From: Flavobacteriaceae bacterium
GTDB taxonomy: Bacteria > Bacteroidota > Bacteroidia > Flavobacteriales > Flavobacteriaceae
Direction: 5' to 3'
Assembly: GCA_018669795.1 (NCBI GenBank)
Contig: JABHSQ010000011.1
Coordinates: 90,957-154,956, forward strand
Length of the DNA stretch: 64,000 bases
Shown in pieces: positions 1 to 10,044 of the stretch. The notes under the pieces were generated by a model. The model worked only from the letters and a program-made list of their open reading frames with translations. It made no database searches and was not told the DNA's origin. Each line of letters starts with the position of its first letter. Position 1 is the stretch's first letter. A program made the position numbers and the translations under genes.

Positions 1-1839
1 GATGTTATGCCAGATGCAATGGCAGGATTAGCTGCTTCTGCTGCTATTCAACTATCAGATTTCCCTTTTGAATGTGCTATCTCTGAAGCTAGAGTAGGTC
101 GTGTAAATGGAGAATTTGTCATCAACCCAACACGGGCTCAATTATTAGAATCTGATTTAGATATGATGATTGGTGCTTCTGCTGATTCAGTAATGATGGT
201 AGAAGGTGAAATGGATGAAATTTCTGAAGATGAAATGGCGGATGCCATTAAGTTTGCACACGAAGCTATTAAAGTTCAATGTGCTGCTCAAATTAGGCTT
301 GCTGAAGCATTCGGTAAGAAAGAAGTTCGTGAATATGAAGGTGAAAGAGTAGAAGAAGATTTGGTCAAGAAAGTTCATGATATGGCTTATGATAAAGTTT
401 ATGATATTGCAAAAGCTGGATCTGGTAAACATGAAAGAACTGCTGCATTTAAACAAATAAAAGAAGATATTAAAGCAACATTTTCTGAAGAAGAATTAGC
501 AGATTATGGTGGTTTAGTTTCTGATTATTATCGCAAAGCTGAAAAAGCGGCGATTAGAGATTTAACCTTAAATGAAGGTTTGCGTTTAGATGGTCGTAAG
601 ACTGACGAGATTAGACCAATCTGGTGTGAAGTTGATTATTTACCATCGACGCATGGTTCTTCAATCTTTACTCGTGGAGAAACTCAAGCTTTAGCTACTG
701 TTACTTTAGGAACGTCTAGAGATGCAAACAAAATAGATATGCCTTCTCATGAAGGTGAAGAAAATTTCTATTTACATTACAACTTCCCTCCTTTTTGTAC
801 AGGAGAAGCAAGACCAATTCGTGGGACATCTCGTAGAGAAGTTGGGCATGGTAACTTAGCACAACGTGCTTTAAAAGGAATGATTCCTGCAGATTGTCCC
901 TATACGGTAAGAATTGTATCTGAAGTATTAGAATCTAACGGTTCATCCTCTATGGCAACAGTTTGCTCTGGTACCATGGCGCTTATGGATGCTGGTGTGC
1001 AAATGATAAAACCAGTTTCTGGTATTGCAATGGGTTTAATTTCTGATGCTGATTCTGGAAACTATGCTGTATTATCTGATATTTTAGGTGATGAAGATCA
1101 CTTAGGAGATATGGATTTTAAAGTAACGGGGACTGCAGACGGTATCACAGCTTGCCAAATGGATATCAAAGTAAAAGGATTATCATATGAGATTTTAGTG
1201 AATGCACTAAAACAAGCTCGCAATGGTCGTTTACATATCTTAGAGAAATTGACTGATACCATAGCTGTACCAAATACAGATGTTAAAGATCATGCTCCTA
1301 CTATGGTAACAAGACGTGTTCCTAACGAATTTATTGGAGCCTTAATTGGACCTGGCGGAAAAGTAATTCAGGAAATGCAAAAGGAAACTGAGACTACGAT
1401 CGTTATTAACGAAGATCCAGTAACTGAAGAAGGTATTGTTGAAATATTAGGTGTTGGAAGAGAAGGTATTGATGCTGTAATGGCAAAAATAGATTCTATA
1501 TTATTTAAGCCCGTAGTTGATAGTGTTTACGAAGTAAAAGTTATTAAGATGTTAGACTTTGGTGCAGTTGTTGAATATTTGGATGCACCAGGAAATGAAG
1601 TATTATTACACGTTTCTGAATTAGCTTGGGAACGCACTGAAAATGTTTCTGATGTAGTTAATATGGGAGATGTTTTTGATGTAAAATACTTCGGCATAGA
1701 CAAACGTACTCGTAAAGAAAAAGTATCTCGTAAAGCTATTTTACCAAAACCAGAAGGATTTGTTGAACGTCCACCACGTGAACGTAATGAGAGAAATGAC
1801 CGAGGAAGAGATAACCGAGGAAGAGACAATAGAAGATAA
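1..1839 (+). CDS. pnp: Polyribonucleotide nucleotidyltransferase, 5' part outside window
   Basis: PNPase degrades RNA 3' to 5' by phosphorolysis as a cytoplasmic trimer. The frame is open from base 1 (Asp-Val-Met...), so the start codon and most of the first RNase PH domain lie upstream; 612 codons are visible of the roughly 700-750 usual for the family. Visible in order are the end of RNase PH domain 1, the helical linker, RNase PH domain 2 (from about visible residue 190, [13 protein letters not shown]), a KH domain with the GxxG loop IGPGGKVIQ near 450, and an S1 domain from about 510. The last 25 or so residues are Arg/Asp/Asn-rich with RGRDN repeats, a disordered basic tail that may help RNA binding. 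It is followed by a terminator and then rpoD. Confidence 0.96.
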   Translation, partial: DVMPDAMAGLAASAAIQLSDFPFECAISEARVGRVNGEFVINPTRAQLLESDLDMMIGASADSVMMVEGEMDEISEDEMADAIKFAHEAIKVQCAAQIRLAEAFGKKEVREYEGERVEEDLVKKVHDMAYDKVYDIAKAGSGKHERTAAFKQIKEDIKATFSEEELADYGGLVSDYYRKAEKAAIRDLTLNEGLRLDGRKTDEIRPIWCEVDYLPSTHGSSIFTRGETQALATVTLGTSRDANKIDMPSHEGEENFYLHYNFPPFCTGEARPIRGTSRREVGHGNLAQRALKGMIPADCPYTVRIVSEVLESNGSSSMATVCSGTMALMDAGVQMIKPVSGIAMGLISDADSGNYAVLSDILGDEDHLGDMDFKVTGTADGITACQMDIKVKGLSYEILVNALKQARNGRLHILEKLTDTIAVPNTDVKDHAPTMVTRRVPNEFIGALIGPGGKVIQEMQKETETTIVINEDPVTEEGIVEILGVGREGIDAVMAKIDSILFKPVVDSVYEVKVIKMLDFGAVVEYLDAPGNEVLLHVSELAWERTENVSDVVNMGDVFDVKYFGIDKRTRKEKVSRKAILPKPEGFVERPPRERNERNDRGRDNRGRDNRR

Positions 1840-1862
1840 TTTATTTATTTTTCAAACACATT

Positions 1863-1901
1863 AAAACCTTCAATTTGAGAAATCATTTTGGAGGTTTTTT
1901 T
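1863..1901 (+). terminator. Rho-independent terminator after pnp
   Basis: A 9-bp stem (AAAACCTTC with GGAGGTTTT, one G-U pair) closes an 18-nt loop and runs into a T-tract. It begins 24 nt after the pnp stop codon. Confidence 0.75.
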
Positions 1902-2008
1902 ATTCATTTTAAAATAGTTTAATAAAAATTACAACCTTTTGTAACTTTTTGCATCTCTATTACGTATAACACAATAAGCAAGAAAAATACTTAATTTAAA
2001 TAGACTAA

Positions 2009-2872
2009 ATGAGACAACTTAAAATTACCAAGCAGGTTACCAACCGTGAAACTGCATCCTTAGATAAATATCTACAAGAAATTGGAAAAGTTGACTTAAT
2101 TACCGCAGACGAAGAAGTTGAATTAGCACAACGTATTAAAGCAGGAGATCAAATTGCTTTAGAGAAATTGACAAAAGCTAATTTACGTTTTGTTGTATCG
2201 GTAGCTAAGCAATACCAAAACCAAGGATTAACCCTTCCAGATCTTATTAATGAAGGTAATTTAGGGCTTATAAAAGCTGCTCAGCGTTTTGATGAAACTC
2301 GTGGATTTAAGTTTATCTCTTATGCGGTATGGTGGATTCGTCAATCTATCTTACAAGCATTGGCAGAACAATCCCGTATTGTACGTTTACCTTTAAATAA
2401 AATTGGTAGTATTAATAAAATCAACAAGATGTTTGCTTATTTAGAGCAAGCTCATGAACGCCCACCTTCTGCAGAAGAAATTGCAAAAGAATTGGATATG
2501 ACAATTAATGATGTAAAAGAGTCTATGAAAAACACTGGACGTCACGTATCAATGGATGCTCCATTAGTTGAAGGAGAAGATTCTAACTTATATGATGTAT
2601 TGTGCAGTGGAGAATCTCCAAATCCAGATCGTAAACTTTTACACGAATCCTTGCGTACAGAAATTGAAAGAGCACTAGAAACATTAACTCCTCGTGAGGC
2701 TGATGTAGTTCGTTTGTATTTTGGTTTAGGTGATCAACACCCTATGACTCTTGAAGAAATTGGCGAAACTTTTGACCTTACTCGTGAACGTGTAAGACAA
2801 ATTAAAGAAAAAGCAATTAGACGATTAAAGCATACTACAAGATCTAAAATATTAAAAACATATTTGGGATAA
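2009..2872 (+). CDS. rpoD: Primary RNA polymerase sigma factor (sigma-70 family, Bacteroidota type)
   Basis: Directs RNA polymerase to housekeeping promoters. At 287 residues it is the short group typical of Bacteroidota, which lacks region 1.1 and the large non-conserved region of the E. coli protein. Region 1.2 begins near residue 17 ([10 protein letters not shown]). Regions 2.1-2.4 hold the hallmark [11 protein letters not shown] near 108-118. Region 3 follows. Region 4.2 is the helix-turn-helix [20 protein letters not shown] near 247-266. The ATG is preceded by an A-rich stretch rather than a Shine-Dalgarno site, as usual in this phylum. The gene stands alone between two terminators. The TAnnTTTG boxes seen across this window are the kind of promoter this factor is known to use. 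Confidence 0.96.
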   Translation: MRQLKITKQVTNRETASLDKYLQEIGKVDLITADEEVELAQRIKAGDQIALEKLTKANLRFVVSVAKQYQNQGLTLPDLINEGNLGLIKAAQRFDETRGFKFISYAVWWIRQSILQALAEQSRIVRLPLNKIGSINKINKMFAYLEQAHERPPSAEEIAKELDMTINDVKESMKNTGRHVSMDAPLVEGEDSNLYDVLCSGESPNPDRKLLHESLRTEIERALETLTPREADVVRLYFGLGDQHPMTLEEIGETFDLTRERVRQIKEKAIRRLKHTTRSKILKTYLG

Positions 2873-2943
2873 ACACCTAACTACAACTACAGTATATCTC
2901 ATGAAAATAGAATTTCATACTGTTATTGTTTATGATTATAATT

Positions 2944-2974
2944 AACCTTCGGCTGATTACCGGAGGTTTTTTTT
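2944..2974 (+). terminator. Rho-independent terminator after rpoD
   Basis: A 9-bp stem (AACCTTCGG with CCGGAGGTT, one G-U pair) with a 7-nt loop, followed by eight T. It lies about 70 nt after the rpoD stop. Confidence 0.9.
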
Positions 2975-3041
2975 ATCTATCATTTAATTAATAACACTTA
3001 TTATATTTTTTTAGTTTTCAGAAACTCATTTTTTTTATTTG

Positions 3042-3049
3042 TACTTTTG
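3042..3049 (+). promoter_or_regulatory. Promoter -7 box for rpe
   Basis: TACTTTTG is an exact match to the Bacteroidota TAnnTTTG -7 consensus, 47 bases before the rpe ATG. No clean TTTG -33 box is visible at the usual spacing; a TTTC lies about 22 nt upstream. Confidence 0.5.
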
Positions 3050-3096
3050 ACTTGAAATATTTGAATCATTAAAGAAATAATATTCTAAACTAAATT

Positions 3097-3756
3097 ATGA
3101 GTAAAATATTAATTGCCCCATCTATTTTAGCTGCTAATTTTGGAAACTTACAACGTGATATTGAAATGATCAACCAAAGTGATGCTCATTGGTTTCATTT
3201 AGATATAATGGATGGTGTTTTTGTGCCTAACATCTCATTTGGGATGCCAATTATTAATGCTATTGCAGAACATGCAACAAAGACCTTAGATGCACATTTA
3301 ATGATTATTGATCCCGATCGTTATATAAAAACATTTGCCGATTTAGGAGTTGATTATTTAACGGTACATTATGAAGCTTGCCCCCATTTACATAGAACAT
3401 TACAAGCAATAAAAGCAGAAGGGATGAAAGCTGGTGTTGCATTAAATCCTCACAGCAATATTAACTTACTAGAAGACACTATCAATGATATTGATCTAGT
3501 CTGTATTATGAGTGTAAATCCAGGTTTTGGTGGTCAGAGTTTTATTGAAAACACGTATTCTAAAGTTGAAAAACTTAAGAAAATGATTATTAAAAAGAAT
3601 GCTTCCACCCTTATCCAAATAGATGGAGGCGTTACAAATAAAAACGCTAAACAATTAGCTGAAGCAGGAGCAGATATACTTGTTGCGGGTAGTTATATTT
3701 TTCGTTCAGAAAATCCAACTGAAACCATCGTAGCATTAAACAATCTTCTAAAATAA
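3097..3756 (+). CDS. rpe: Ribulose-phosphate 3-epimerase
   Basis: Interconverts D-ribulose 5-phosphate and D-xylulose 5-phosphate in the pentose phosphate pathway; cytoplasmic. The 219 residues match the usual length of this TIM-barrel family. The metal ligands are recognisable: His34 and Asp36 in FHLDIMDGVFVPN, His67 in AHLM, and Asp176 in IQIDGG. The phosphate-binding loop is VNPGFGGQ at 140-147. It is a single gene with its own promoter box upstream and an unrelated gene downstream. Confidence 0.96.
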   Translation: MSKILIAPSILAANFGNLQRDIEMINQSDAHWFHLDIMDGVFVPNISFGMPIINAIAEHATKTLDAHLMIIDPDRYIKTFADLGVDYLTVHYEACPHLHRTLQAIKAEGMKAGVALNPHSNINLLEDTINDIDLVCIMSVNPGFGGQSFIENTYSKVEKLKKMIIKKNASTLIQIDGGVTNKNAKQLAEAGADILVAGSYIFRSENPTETIVALNNLLK

Positions 3757-3887
3757 AAACGCACAAATTGAACTCTTTTCCTAGAGCTAAAAAATTGATT
3801 GATCATAAATTATTACGTGTGTTATAATACATACAATATTTTTTAAGTAAATAAAAAAATACTATTAGTTTTGCATGTAATTTTTTT

Positions 3888-3895
3888 TAACTTTG
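3888..3895 (+). promoter_or_regulatory. Promoter -7 box before the kinase-like gene; decides its start
   Basis: TAACTTTG matches TAnnTTTG exactly. A possible TTG start codon at 3893 falls inside this box, so it cannot be in the transcript. Transcription should begin near 3902 and translation at the ATG at 3917. Confidence 0.5.
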
Positions 3896-3916
3896 AGCAT
3901 ATTGTTTTTTTTAATT

Positions 3917-4978
3917 ATGAATAAAAAATTAATATCTAAAAAGAAACCTGTATTCCCAATATCTAAGGACTTAACTAATTATTTAAAAAAAAACGGGAGA
4001 ACTATAAAAACACCTATTTGTTATAATGATTTGTTGCGCTTTCAAGGTGCTGTTTCAATTTATGATAAAAACGGAGATGACACCTTATGGTTATCTACTT
4101 ATTTTTCGGAAAATGATAGAGAAGAAATTGAATTAGGTCTTAAAAAAATATATACCATTTTATTTGCAGATGGAAACGACTCAACATTACCATTTCTTAG
4201 TGTTGATAGCATCGATTATTGCACTTTCGGAAACACAAAACCCTTCAGAATAAAAATTAGAAACATATTAAATGACAACTACACTTTTTACTATTTAAAA
4301 CGTGCAGATGCTTCTAGAATTTATGGATTAGAATTAGAACATTTATTATCACCCAACCACATAGATTTTTTAGTTTTTAAAGACACGATAATAGAAGATC
4401 ATATTTCAGGAATACCTTGTGATGTTTTTATAGAAAATAATTTAGAAAGCTGCTCCCTTCAAGATAAAAAAGCCTTGGCAAAAGAATTTGTAAAATTTAA
4501 TGAACGTTGCTTTGTTAGATTATTAGGTGACATGAGAGCATATAATTATGTAGTCGTTCTAACCCACGATTTTGACAGAATTCAATATAGATTAAGAGCC
4601 ATAGATTTTGACCAACAAAGTTTTGAAGGAAATATTAAGGTGTATAAACCTCAGTTTTTAAAAGAAAACAATACTTTAGTAGAAATGTCATTAGAATTAC
4701 TTCAAAAAGAATCTATAGATCAATACGAAAAAGAAGAGCGTTCCTTATTAGCAAAAAGAGCTATTAGTAGCACTTACAGATTAAAACATCTTCTAAATTG
4801 TATGCAGAAAGATAAAATTTCTACTTTAGAAAAAACAAATCAATTAAAAGGTGATTTATTTAAACTTACAGGTGATTTAAATTTTAAAAAATCTACCAAT
4901 ATGGGAGAAGTATTAAAAAGTACATTAGATTTTATTATCAGAAATTACAAGACCGAAAATCCATATATTATCAATTAA
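3917..4978 (+). CDS. Unrecognised protein with protein-kinase/APH-like motifs
   Basis: I do not recognise this 353-residue protein by name. It has no signal peptide or membrane segment. Several short motifs, in the correct order, resemble the protein-kinase/aminoglycoside-phosphotransferase fold: a Lys128 in YYLKRA with Glu139 or Glu141 about 12 residues later (beta3 Lys/helix C Glu), a catalytic-loop-like GDMRAYN at 204-210 (compare HGDxxxxN), and IDFD at 229-232 (compare the metal-binding IDFG or IDFD). The spacing is compact but plausible. It may be a divergent kinase or a pseudo-kinase. The ATG is chosen because an upstream TTG overlaps the promoter box. It lies 28 bp before pyc in the same orientation, so cotranscription with pyruvate carboxylase is likely. 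The link in function is inference only. Confidence 0.75.
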   Translation: MNKKLISKKKPVFPISKDLTNYLKKNGRTIKTPICYNDLLRFQGAVSIYDKNGDDTLWLSTYFSENDREEIELGLKKIYTILFADGNDSTLPFLSVDSIDYCTFGNTKPFRIKIRNILNDNYTFYYLKRADASRIYGLELEHLLSPNHIDFLVFKDTIIEDHISGIPCDVFIENNLESCSLQDKKALAKEFVKFNERCFVRLLGDMRAYNYVVVLTHDFDRIQYRLRAIDFDQQSFEGNIKVYKPQFLKENNTLVEMSLELLQKESIDQYEKEERSLLAKRAISSTYRLKHLLNCMQKDKISTLEKTNQLKGDLFKLTGDLNFKKSTNMGEVLKSTLDFIIRNYKTENPYIIN

Positions 4979-5006
4979 AAAGTCATCTTATTTCGAATTA
5001 AAAGTC

Positions 5007-8000
5007 ATGAAAATAAAAAAAATATTAGTTGCTAATCGTGGTGAAATTGCCATTAGAGTCCTGCGAGCTTGTACTGAAATAAATCTAAAAACGGTCGCAA
5101 TTTTCACTTATGAAGATCGCTACTCACAACACCGTTATAAAGCAGACGAATCTTATCAAATTGGAGAAAATAACCAACCTTTAAAACCATATTTAGACAT
5201 TGATGAAATTATTGGCTTAGCAAAATCTAAAAACGTAGATGCCATACATCCAGGTTATGGTTTTCTCTCAGAAAATTCTGATTTCGCAAGAAAATGTGCT
5301 AAAAGCGGAATTATTTTTATCGGTCCTAATCCGGAAGTAATGGATGCTTTAGGAGATAAAATTACCGCAAAGAAAAATGCCGAAAAATGCAATGTTCCTG
5401 TAATCGAAGGAAATAAAAAAAAGCTTTCCTCATTAAAAATTGCCCTTTCTGAAGCTTCAGAAATAGGATACCCATTAATGCTAAAAGCAGCCTCTGGTGG
5501 TGGCGGAAGAGGAATGCGTATTGTAAGAAATGTCAATGATTTAAAACAAAATTTTGATGCTGCTAAAAACGAATCACTAAATGCTTTTGGTGACGATACT
5601 ATGTTTTTAGAAAAATATGTAGAAGACCCTAAACATATTGAGGTTCAAATTGTAGCAGACAACCACGGAAACATCCGACACTTATACGAACGGGATTGCT
5701 CAGTACAACGACGTCATCAAAAAGTAGTAGAAATCGCACCTTCCTTTAATATCTCTGAAGAGGTAAAGCAAAACCTTTATAAATACGCATTGGCAATCGC
5801 CAAACAAGTAAGTTATAATAATATCGGTACGGTAGAATTTTTAGTGGATAAAACAGACCAAGTTTATTTTATTGAAGTCAACCCACGTATACAAGTAGAA
5901 CATACCGTTACTGAAATGGTAACCGGAATTGATTTGGTAAAAACTCAAATATTCGTGGCTGGTGGTTATAAATTATCGGACACTCAAATTAAAATTAATG
6001 AACAGGGATCAATAGTTACCAATGGATTTGCATTACAATGTAGGTTAACAACCGAAGATCCTGAAAACAATTTTACTCCAGATTACGGTACAATTACAAC
6101 GTATCGTTCAGCTTCAGGTATGGGCATACGATTAGACGCTGGGAGTATATACCAATCGTATAAGGTGAGTCCTTTTTTCGATTCCATGTTGGTAAAAGTT
6201 TCTGCTCAGGGAAGAACGTTAGATGGTGCTGTTCGTAAAATGACAAGAGCTTTAAAAGAATTTAGGATTAGGGGTGTAAAAACCAATATTTATTTTTTGC
6301 AAAATGTTATTCAACATTCTGATTTCAAAGAAGGAAAAGCAACTGTTAATTTTATTCAAAAAACTCCTGAACTATTTAAAATTAGAATTTCGCAAGATCG
6401 TTCTTCAAAAATATTAAATTATTTAGGAGAAGTAATTGTAAATGGAAATCCAGACGTTAAGTTTATAGAAGATTCTAAAGTTTTTAGAAATGCTAAAATC
6501 CCTGCTTTCAATCAATTTTCAAAATATCCAAAAGGCACTAAGGATTTACTTACAGAATTGGGTCCCGATAGCTTTAGTAAATGGTTGCGAGATGAAAAGA
6601 AAATACACTATACAGATACTACAATTAGAGATGCTCATCAATCTTTATTAGCGACCCGCATGCGTACGTATGATATGCTAAAAGTTGCCGAAAGTTTTGC
6701 GAAAAATCATGCCAATACATTTAGTATAGAAATGTGGGGCGGTGCTACTTTTGATGTTTGTTTGCGTTTCCTTCATGAAAGCCCTTGGTCGCGATTGCGA
6801 GATTTGAGAAAAGCAATGCCAAATATCTTATTCCAGATGTTATTGCGTGGTTCTAACGCAGTAGGCTATAAAGCTTATCCCGACAATTTAATTGAAAAAT
6901 TTGTGGATAAATCTTGGGAAAATGGAATTGATATTTTTAGGATTTTTGATTCTTTAAACTGGGTAAAAGCAATGGAGCCTAGTATCAAATATGTCAGAAA
7001 TACCAACGGAGCTTTAGCTGAAGCAGCCATAAGCTATACCGGAAATATTCTAGATACAAGTCAAACAAAATACAACCTCAACTATTACACTCAATTAGCA
7101 AAAGATTTAGAAAATGCTGGTGCTCATATTATAGCTTTAAAGGATATGGCAGGTTTATTAACCCCATATGCTGCAACCGAATTAATTGGAGCGCTAAGAG
7201 ATACGGTAAAGCTTCCTATTCATTTACATACTCATGATACTTCTTCACTTCAATCTGCAACCTATTTAAAGGCAATTGAAGCAAATGTAGATGTTGTAGA
7301 TGTAGCACTTGGAGGCCTGTCTGGCCTTACATCCCAACCAAATTTCAATTCGATTGTCGAAATGATGAAGTATCACGAAAGAGCTCATAAATTTGACATG
7401 AATAAACTAAACCAATTCTCCAATTACTGGGAAGACATTAGGGAGTATTATTATCCTTTTGAATCTGGCTTAAAATCTGGAACAGCCGAGGTATATCAAC
7501 ATGAGATACCAGGTGGACAATATTCTAATCTACGCCCGCAAGCAACTGCATTAGGATTAGGAGGACGTTTTGATGAAGTTAAAAAAATGTATACCGAAGT
7601 CAATGCGATGTTTGGAAATCTAGTAAAAGTAACCCCTTCGTCAAAAGTAGTAGGAGATATGGCTATTTTTATGGTGACTAATAATTTAACCCCTGAAGGT
7701 GTAATGGAAAACGGGGAAGAAATTTCATTTCCAGATTCGGTAATTGATTTTTTTAAAGGAGACTTAGGTCAACCCGTAGGTGGATTTCCAAAAAAACTCC
7801 AGAAAATAATTTTAAAAAATCAGAAACCTTTTAAAAACAGACCAAATGCACATTTAGAACCCATTGATTTTGATATTGCTTTAGAGGATTTCAAAAAGAA
7901 ATATCAAAAAGGTTTCAGCAGAGCTATAGAGTTTGAAGATTTTTTATCATACCTATTGTATCCAAGAGTCTTTGACCAAGCTCATGAAAATTATAAAAAG

Positions 8001-8459
8001 TTTGGTAATCTAGCCATCCTCCCTACACTCAATTTCTTTTACGGAATGAAAATACAAGAGGAAACTCTTATTGAATTAGAACCTGGAAAAGTAATTATCG
8101 TAAAATTATTATCGGTGAGCAATCCAAATGAGAATGGAATTAGAACCGTATTTTTTAAAATAAACGGTGAAAATAAAATGATAGAAGTACTGGATAAAAA
8201 ATTAAATATCAGTAAAGTAGAAAACATAAAAGCTGATGAAAACAACATCGATGAAATTGGTTCTCCGCTACAAGGTTTACTTTACAAAGTACTTGTTAAA
8301 AAGGGACAAGAAGTAAAAGAAAATGATCCGCTATTTATTATTGAAGCCATGAAAATGGAAACAACGGTAACTGCAATTCGAGATTGTAAAGTTAAATCCA
8401 TAACCCTTAAGAAAGATAAAATGGTGATGCAAGATGATTTGGTTTTAAGTGTGGAATAA
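5007..8459 (+). CDS. pyc: Pyruvate carboxylase
   Basis: Makes oxaloacetate from pyruvate and bicarbonate using ATP and a tethered biotin; an anaplerotic cytoplasmic tetramer. At 1150 residues it is the full single-chain form. The biotin carboxylase domain (about 1-455) has the ATP-grasp glycine loop KAASGGGGRGMRIV, ERDCSVQRRHQKVVE and FIEVNPRIQVEHTVTE. The carboxyltransferase domain starts near 530 with TDTTIRDAHQSLLATRMR and includes LHTHDTSS. The C-terminal biotinyl domain has EAMKMETT with the biotinylated lysine at about 1116. A kinase-like gene precedes it closely and tRNA-Arg follows. All hallmark residues are intact. Confidence 0.97.
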   Translation: MKIKKILVANRGEIAIRVLRACTEINLKTVAIFTYEDRYSQHRYKADESYQIGENNQPLKPYLDIDEIIGLAKSKNVDAIHPGYGFLSENSDFARKCAKSGIIFIGPNPEVMDALGDKITAKKNAEKCNVPVIEGNKKKLSSLKIALSEASEIGYPLMLKAASGGGGRGMRIVRNVNDLKQNFDAAKNESLNAFGDDTMFLEKYVEDPKHIEVQIVADNHGNIRHLYERDCSVQRRHQKVVEIAPSFNISEEVKQNLYKYALAIAKQVSYNNIGTVEFLVDKTDQVYFIEVNPRIQVEHTVTEMVTGIDLVKTQIFVAGGYKLSDTQIKINEQGSIVTNGFALQCRLTTEDPENNFTPDYGTITTYRSASGMGIRLDAGSIYQSYKVSPFFDSMLVKVSAQGRTLDGAVRKMTRALKEFRIRGVKTNIYFLQNVIQHSDFKEGKATVNFIQKTPELFKIRISQDRSSKILNYLGEVIVNGNPDVKFIEDSKVFRNAKIPAFNQFSKYPKGTKDLLTELGPDSFSKWLRDEKKIHYTDTTIRDAHQSLLATRMRTYDMLKVAESFAKNHANTFSIEMWGGATFDVCLRFLHESPWSRLRDLRKAMPNILFQMLLRGSNAVGYKAYPDNLIEKFVDKSWENGIDIFRIFDSLNWVKAMEPSIKYVRNTNGALAEAAISYTGNILDTSQTKYNLNYYTQLAKDLENAGAHIIALKDMAGLLTPYAATELIGALRDTVKLPIHLHTHDTSSLQSATYLKAIEANVDVVDVALGGLSGLTSQPNFNSIVEMMKYHERAHKFDMNKLNQFSNYWEDIREYYYPFESGLKSGTAEVYQHEIPGGQYSNLRPQATALGLGGRFDEVKKMYTEVNAMFGNLVKVTPSSKVVGDMAIFMVTNNLTPEGVMENGEEISFPDSVIDFFKGDLGQPVGGFPKKLQKIILKNQKPFKNRPNAHLEPIDFDIALEDFKKKYQKGFSRAIEFEDFLSYLLYPRVFDQAHENYKKFGNLAILPTLNFFYGMKIQEETLIELEPGKVIIVKLLSVSNPNENGIRTVFFKINGENKMIEVLDKKLNISKVENIKADENNIDEIGSPLQGLLYKVLVKKGQEVKENDPLFIIEAMKMETTVTAIRDCKVKSITLKKDKMVMQDDLVLSVE

Positions 8460-8528
8460 AAATATGTATTCCTTGAGTATTTTTATATCACATCTTTAAT
8501 ATTAGTAGTATTTTTATAATCTTAAAAC

Positions 8529-8602
8529 GGCTTCGTAGTTCAACTGGATAGAATATCAGATTTCGGCTCTGAGGGTTGGAGGTTCGAATCCTCTCGAGGT
8601 CA
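8529..8602 (+). tRNA. tRNA-Arg (anticodon TCG)
   Basis: A full cloverleaf can be folded. The acceptor stem is GGCTTCG with CGAGGTC (two G-U pairs). The D-stem is GTTC/GAAT. The anticodon stem TCAGA/TCTGA holds the loop TTTCGGC with anticodon TCG, reading CGA. The T-arm is GGAGG-TTCGAAT-CCTCT. The discriminator base is A, and CCA is not encoded. A strong hairpin terminator follows about 20 nt later. Confidence 0.95.
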
Positions 8603-8622
8603 CGAATAAATAGTGCAATTAA

Positions 8623-8656
8623 GAAAAAACGCCAAGCTTGCTTGAGCGTTTTTTTG
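8623..8656 (+). terminator. Rho-independent terminator after tRNA-Arg
   Basis: AAAAACGC and GCGTTTTT flank an inner AAGC/GCTT stem. The hairpin ends in seven T. Confidence 0.85.
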
Positions 8657-8972
8657 TTTGCGCTATTTTCAAAGCGGAGCTTTGTGGGATCAGCGCAGCT
8701 AATCCTTAATAGTATTGCATGTTTTAATTTTCAAAGCGGAGCGCTTACAGGAAAAACCATCCTGCCGAGGTTACTAAATCGGAGAATTGATTCACTGGAA
8801 TTGGTTCTCCTTCTTTTATGTTTGAGATTTCTTTCAATAAAATGGGGATTGACTCAAAAATAGCGTTCACTTTGGGGTTCGAACTCGGTCGTTTAACTTG
8901 TCATAACCTATTTTTGATGGAAATTGAAGGTTTTATTTAAAATTGAGTTATTTTAGGTTTACTCATAACTAT
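8657..8972. repeat. Non-coding stretch with a duplicated 16-bp hairpin motif
   Basis: No gene is seen here. The 16-mer ATTTTCAAAGCGGAGC occurs at 8665-8680 and 8727-8742. Each copy folds into a small hairpin with its own flank: CAAAGC-gga-GCTTTG (8670-8684) and AAGCG-gag-CGCTT (8734-8746). The arms differ but stay paired, which suggests a repeated structured element similar to REP sequences. A second hairpin (GGAGAA ... TTCTCC) lies near 8783-8813. The stretch looks less A+T-rich than its surroundings. An open frame of 95 codons crossing the tRNA is not credible. Confidence 0.4.
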
Positions 8973-9998
8973 TTATATATTTTTAATTTCTTCTTTTCCA
9001 TTACTATGTAGGGCAAATCTTCCTTTATCTCTAGCATGAACTACTTCTTTTTCAGTCCATGGCCATCCACCAAATTGAGTTTTACTATAATCACTCATAG
9101 CTTCTCTAATTTCTTCTTGAGTATTCATTACAAAAGGACCGTGTTGTGCTACTGGCTCTCCAATTGGTTTTCCCTCAAGAATTAAAAAGTAAGCATCTTC
9201 ATTCCCGTTCTGAATTACTATATTTTCACTTGCCTCAAGTTCTATTATATGCTTAGATGAAATTGTTTTACCTTCTAGTCTAATCGTATCTCCTTTATAA
9301 AAGAAAACAGAGCGATTGGCTTCACTATTTGTTATGGGTAAAATCCAATTGGAACCAGCTTCCATCTTTATGGTGTATACACCAACTGAATTGTTTGTGT
9401 TTGCAGCCCAAGAATCAGGATTAGGTTCTAAAGCATCAATTGTATCTATTTTCCCTGCAATAACCTTAATTGAGGTTGTTCTGTTTAATTCATCTTTATA
9501 ATTAATTACAGGAATATTCTCGTTCCATAACATTTTGAAATGTGGTTCTACCATTTTTGAGACTTTAGGTAAGTTCAACCATATTTGGAAAATTTCCAAT
9601 GGATTCCCTTTATCTTCATTGATTAGAGGAAACATCTCAGAATGTTGAATGCCTTTTCCTGCAGTCATCCATTGGACATCACCAGCCTTAAACCGACCAG
9701 CTGCACCAAGAGAGTCAGAATGATCTACAACTCCTTCTTTATTAATGGTAATGGTTTCAAATCCTCTGTGCGGATGATAAGGGAAACCTGGAATATTACT
9801 ACCATGATACATTCTCCAACCGTTTTTTATAACAAAATCTTGACCAATATTTCTACCTATTAACTCTTCAGAATTTACCCCCATTTCAGAGTTTCCCATT
9901 GGGTATTCATCTCTATGATAAGCACAAAATAAAAATGGATCTTGAGTTTCCCAAGGAAAGCCTAGTGGCTTTATTTTTTTTATTGATGATTTATTCAT
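8973..9998 (-). CDS. Pirin family protein
   Basis: A bicupin metal-binding protein of the pirin family; bacterial members have been linked to quercetin oxidation or to enzyme regulation, but the true role is usually unknown. The N-terminal cupin holds the conserved ligands: His75 and His77 in HPHRGFETIT, and His119 and Glu121 in TAGKGIQHSEMF. At 341 residues it is longer than the E. coli pirin (about 230) because of a longer second cupin and a C-terminal tail with EEIREAMSDYSKTQFGGWPW, seen in many Bacteroidota pirins. No signal peptide. It lies just downstream of the YqeY gene on the same strand, with 46 bp between, and may share its transcript. Confidence 0.9.
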   Translation of the reverse strand: MNKSSIKKIKPLGFPWETQDPFLFCAYHRDEYPMGNSEMGVNSEELIGRNIGQDFVIKNGWRMYHGSNIPGFPYHPHRGFETITINKEGVVDHSDSLGAAGRFKAGDVQWMTAGKGIQHSEMFPLINEDKGNPLEIFQIWLNLPKVSKMVEPHFKMLWNENIPVINYKDELNRTTSIKVIAGKIDTIDALEPNPDSWAANTNNSVGVYTIKMEAGSNWILPITNSEANRSVFFYKGDTIRLEGKTISSKHIIELEASENIVIQNGNEDAYFLILEGKPIGEPVAQHGPFVMNTQEEIREAMSDYSKTQFGGWPWTEKEVVHARDKGRFALHSNGKEEIKNI

Positions 9999-10044
9999 TT
10001 CTTCAGATTTAAAGAATTCACGATATTACGTAATAATATCTGGA

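Noticed and set aside
3893..3916. TTG start codon for the kinase-like gene
   Set aside because: The TTG is the end of the TAACTTTG promoter box, so it would not be transcribed.
8576..8863. Open frame of 95 codons starting inside tRNA-Arg
   Set aside because: It begins within the tRNA T-arm, crosses the tRNA terminator and a hairpin repeat, and its translation has no domain or signal features.
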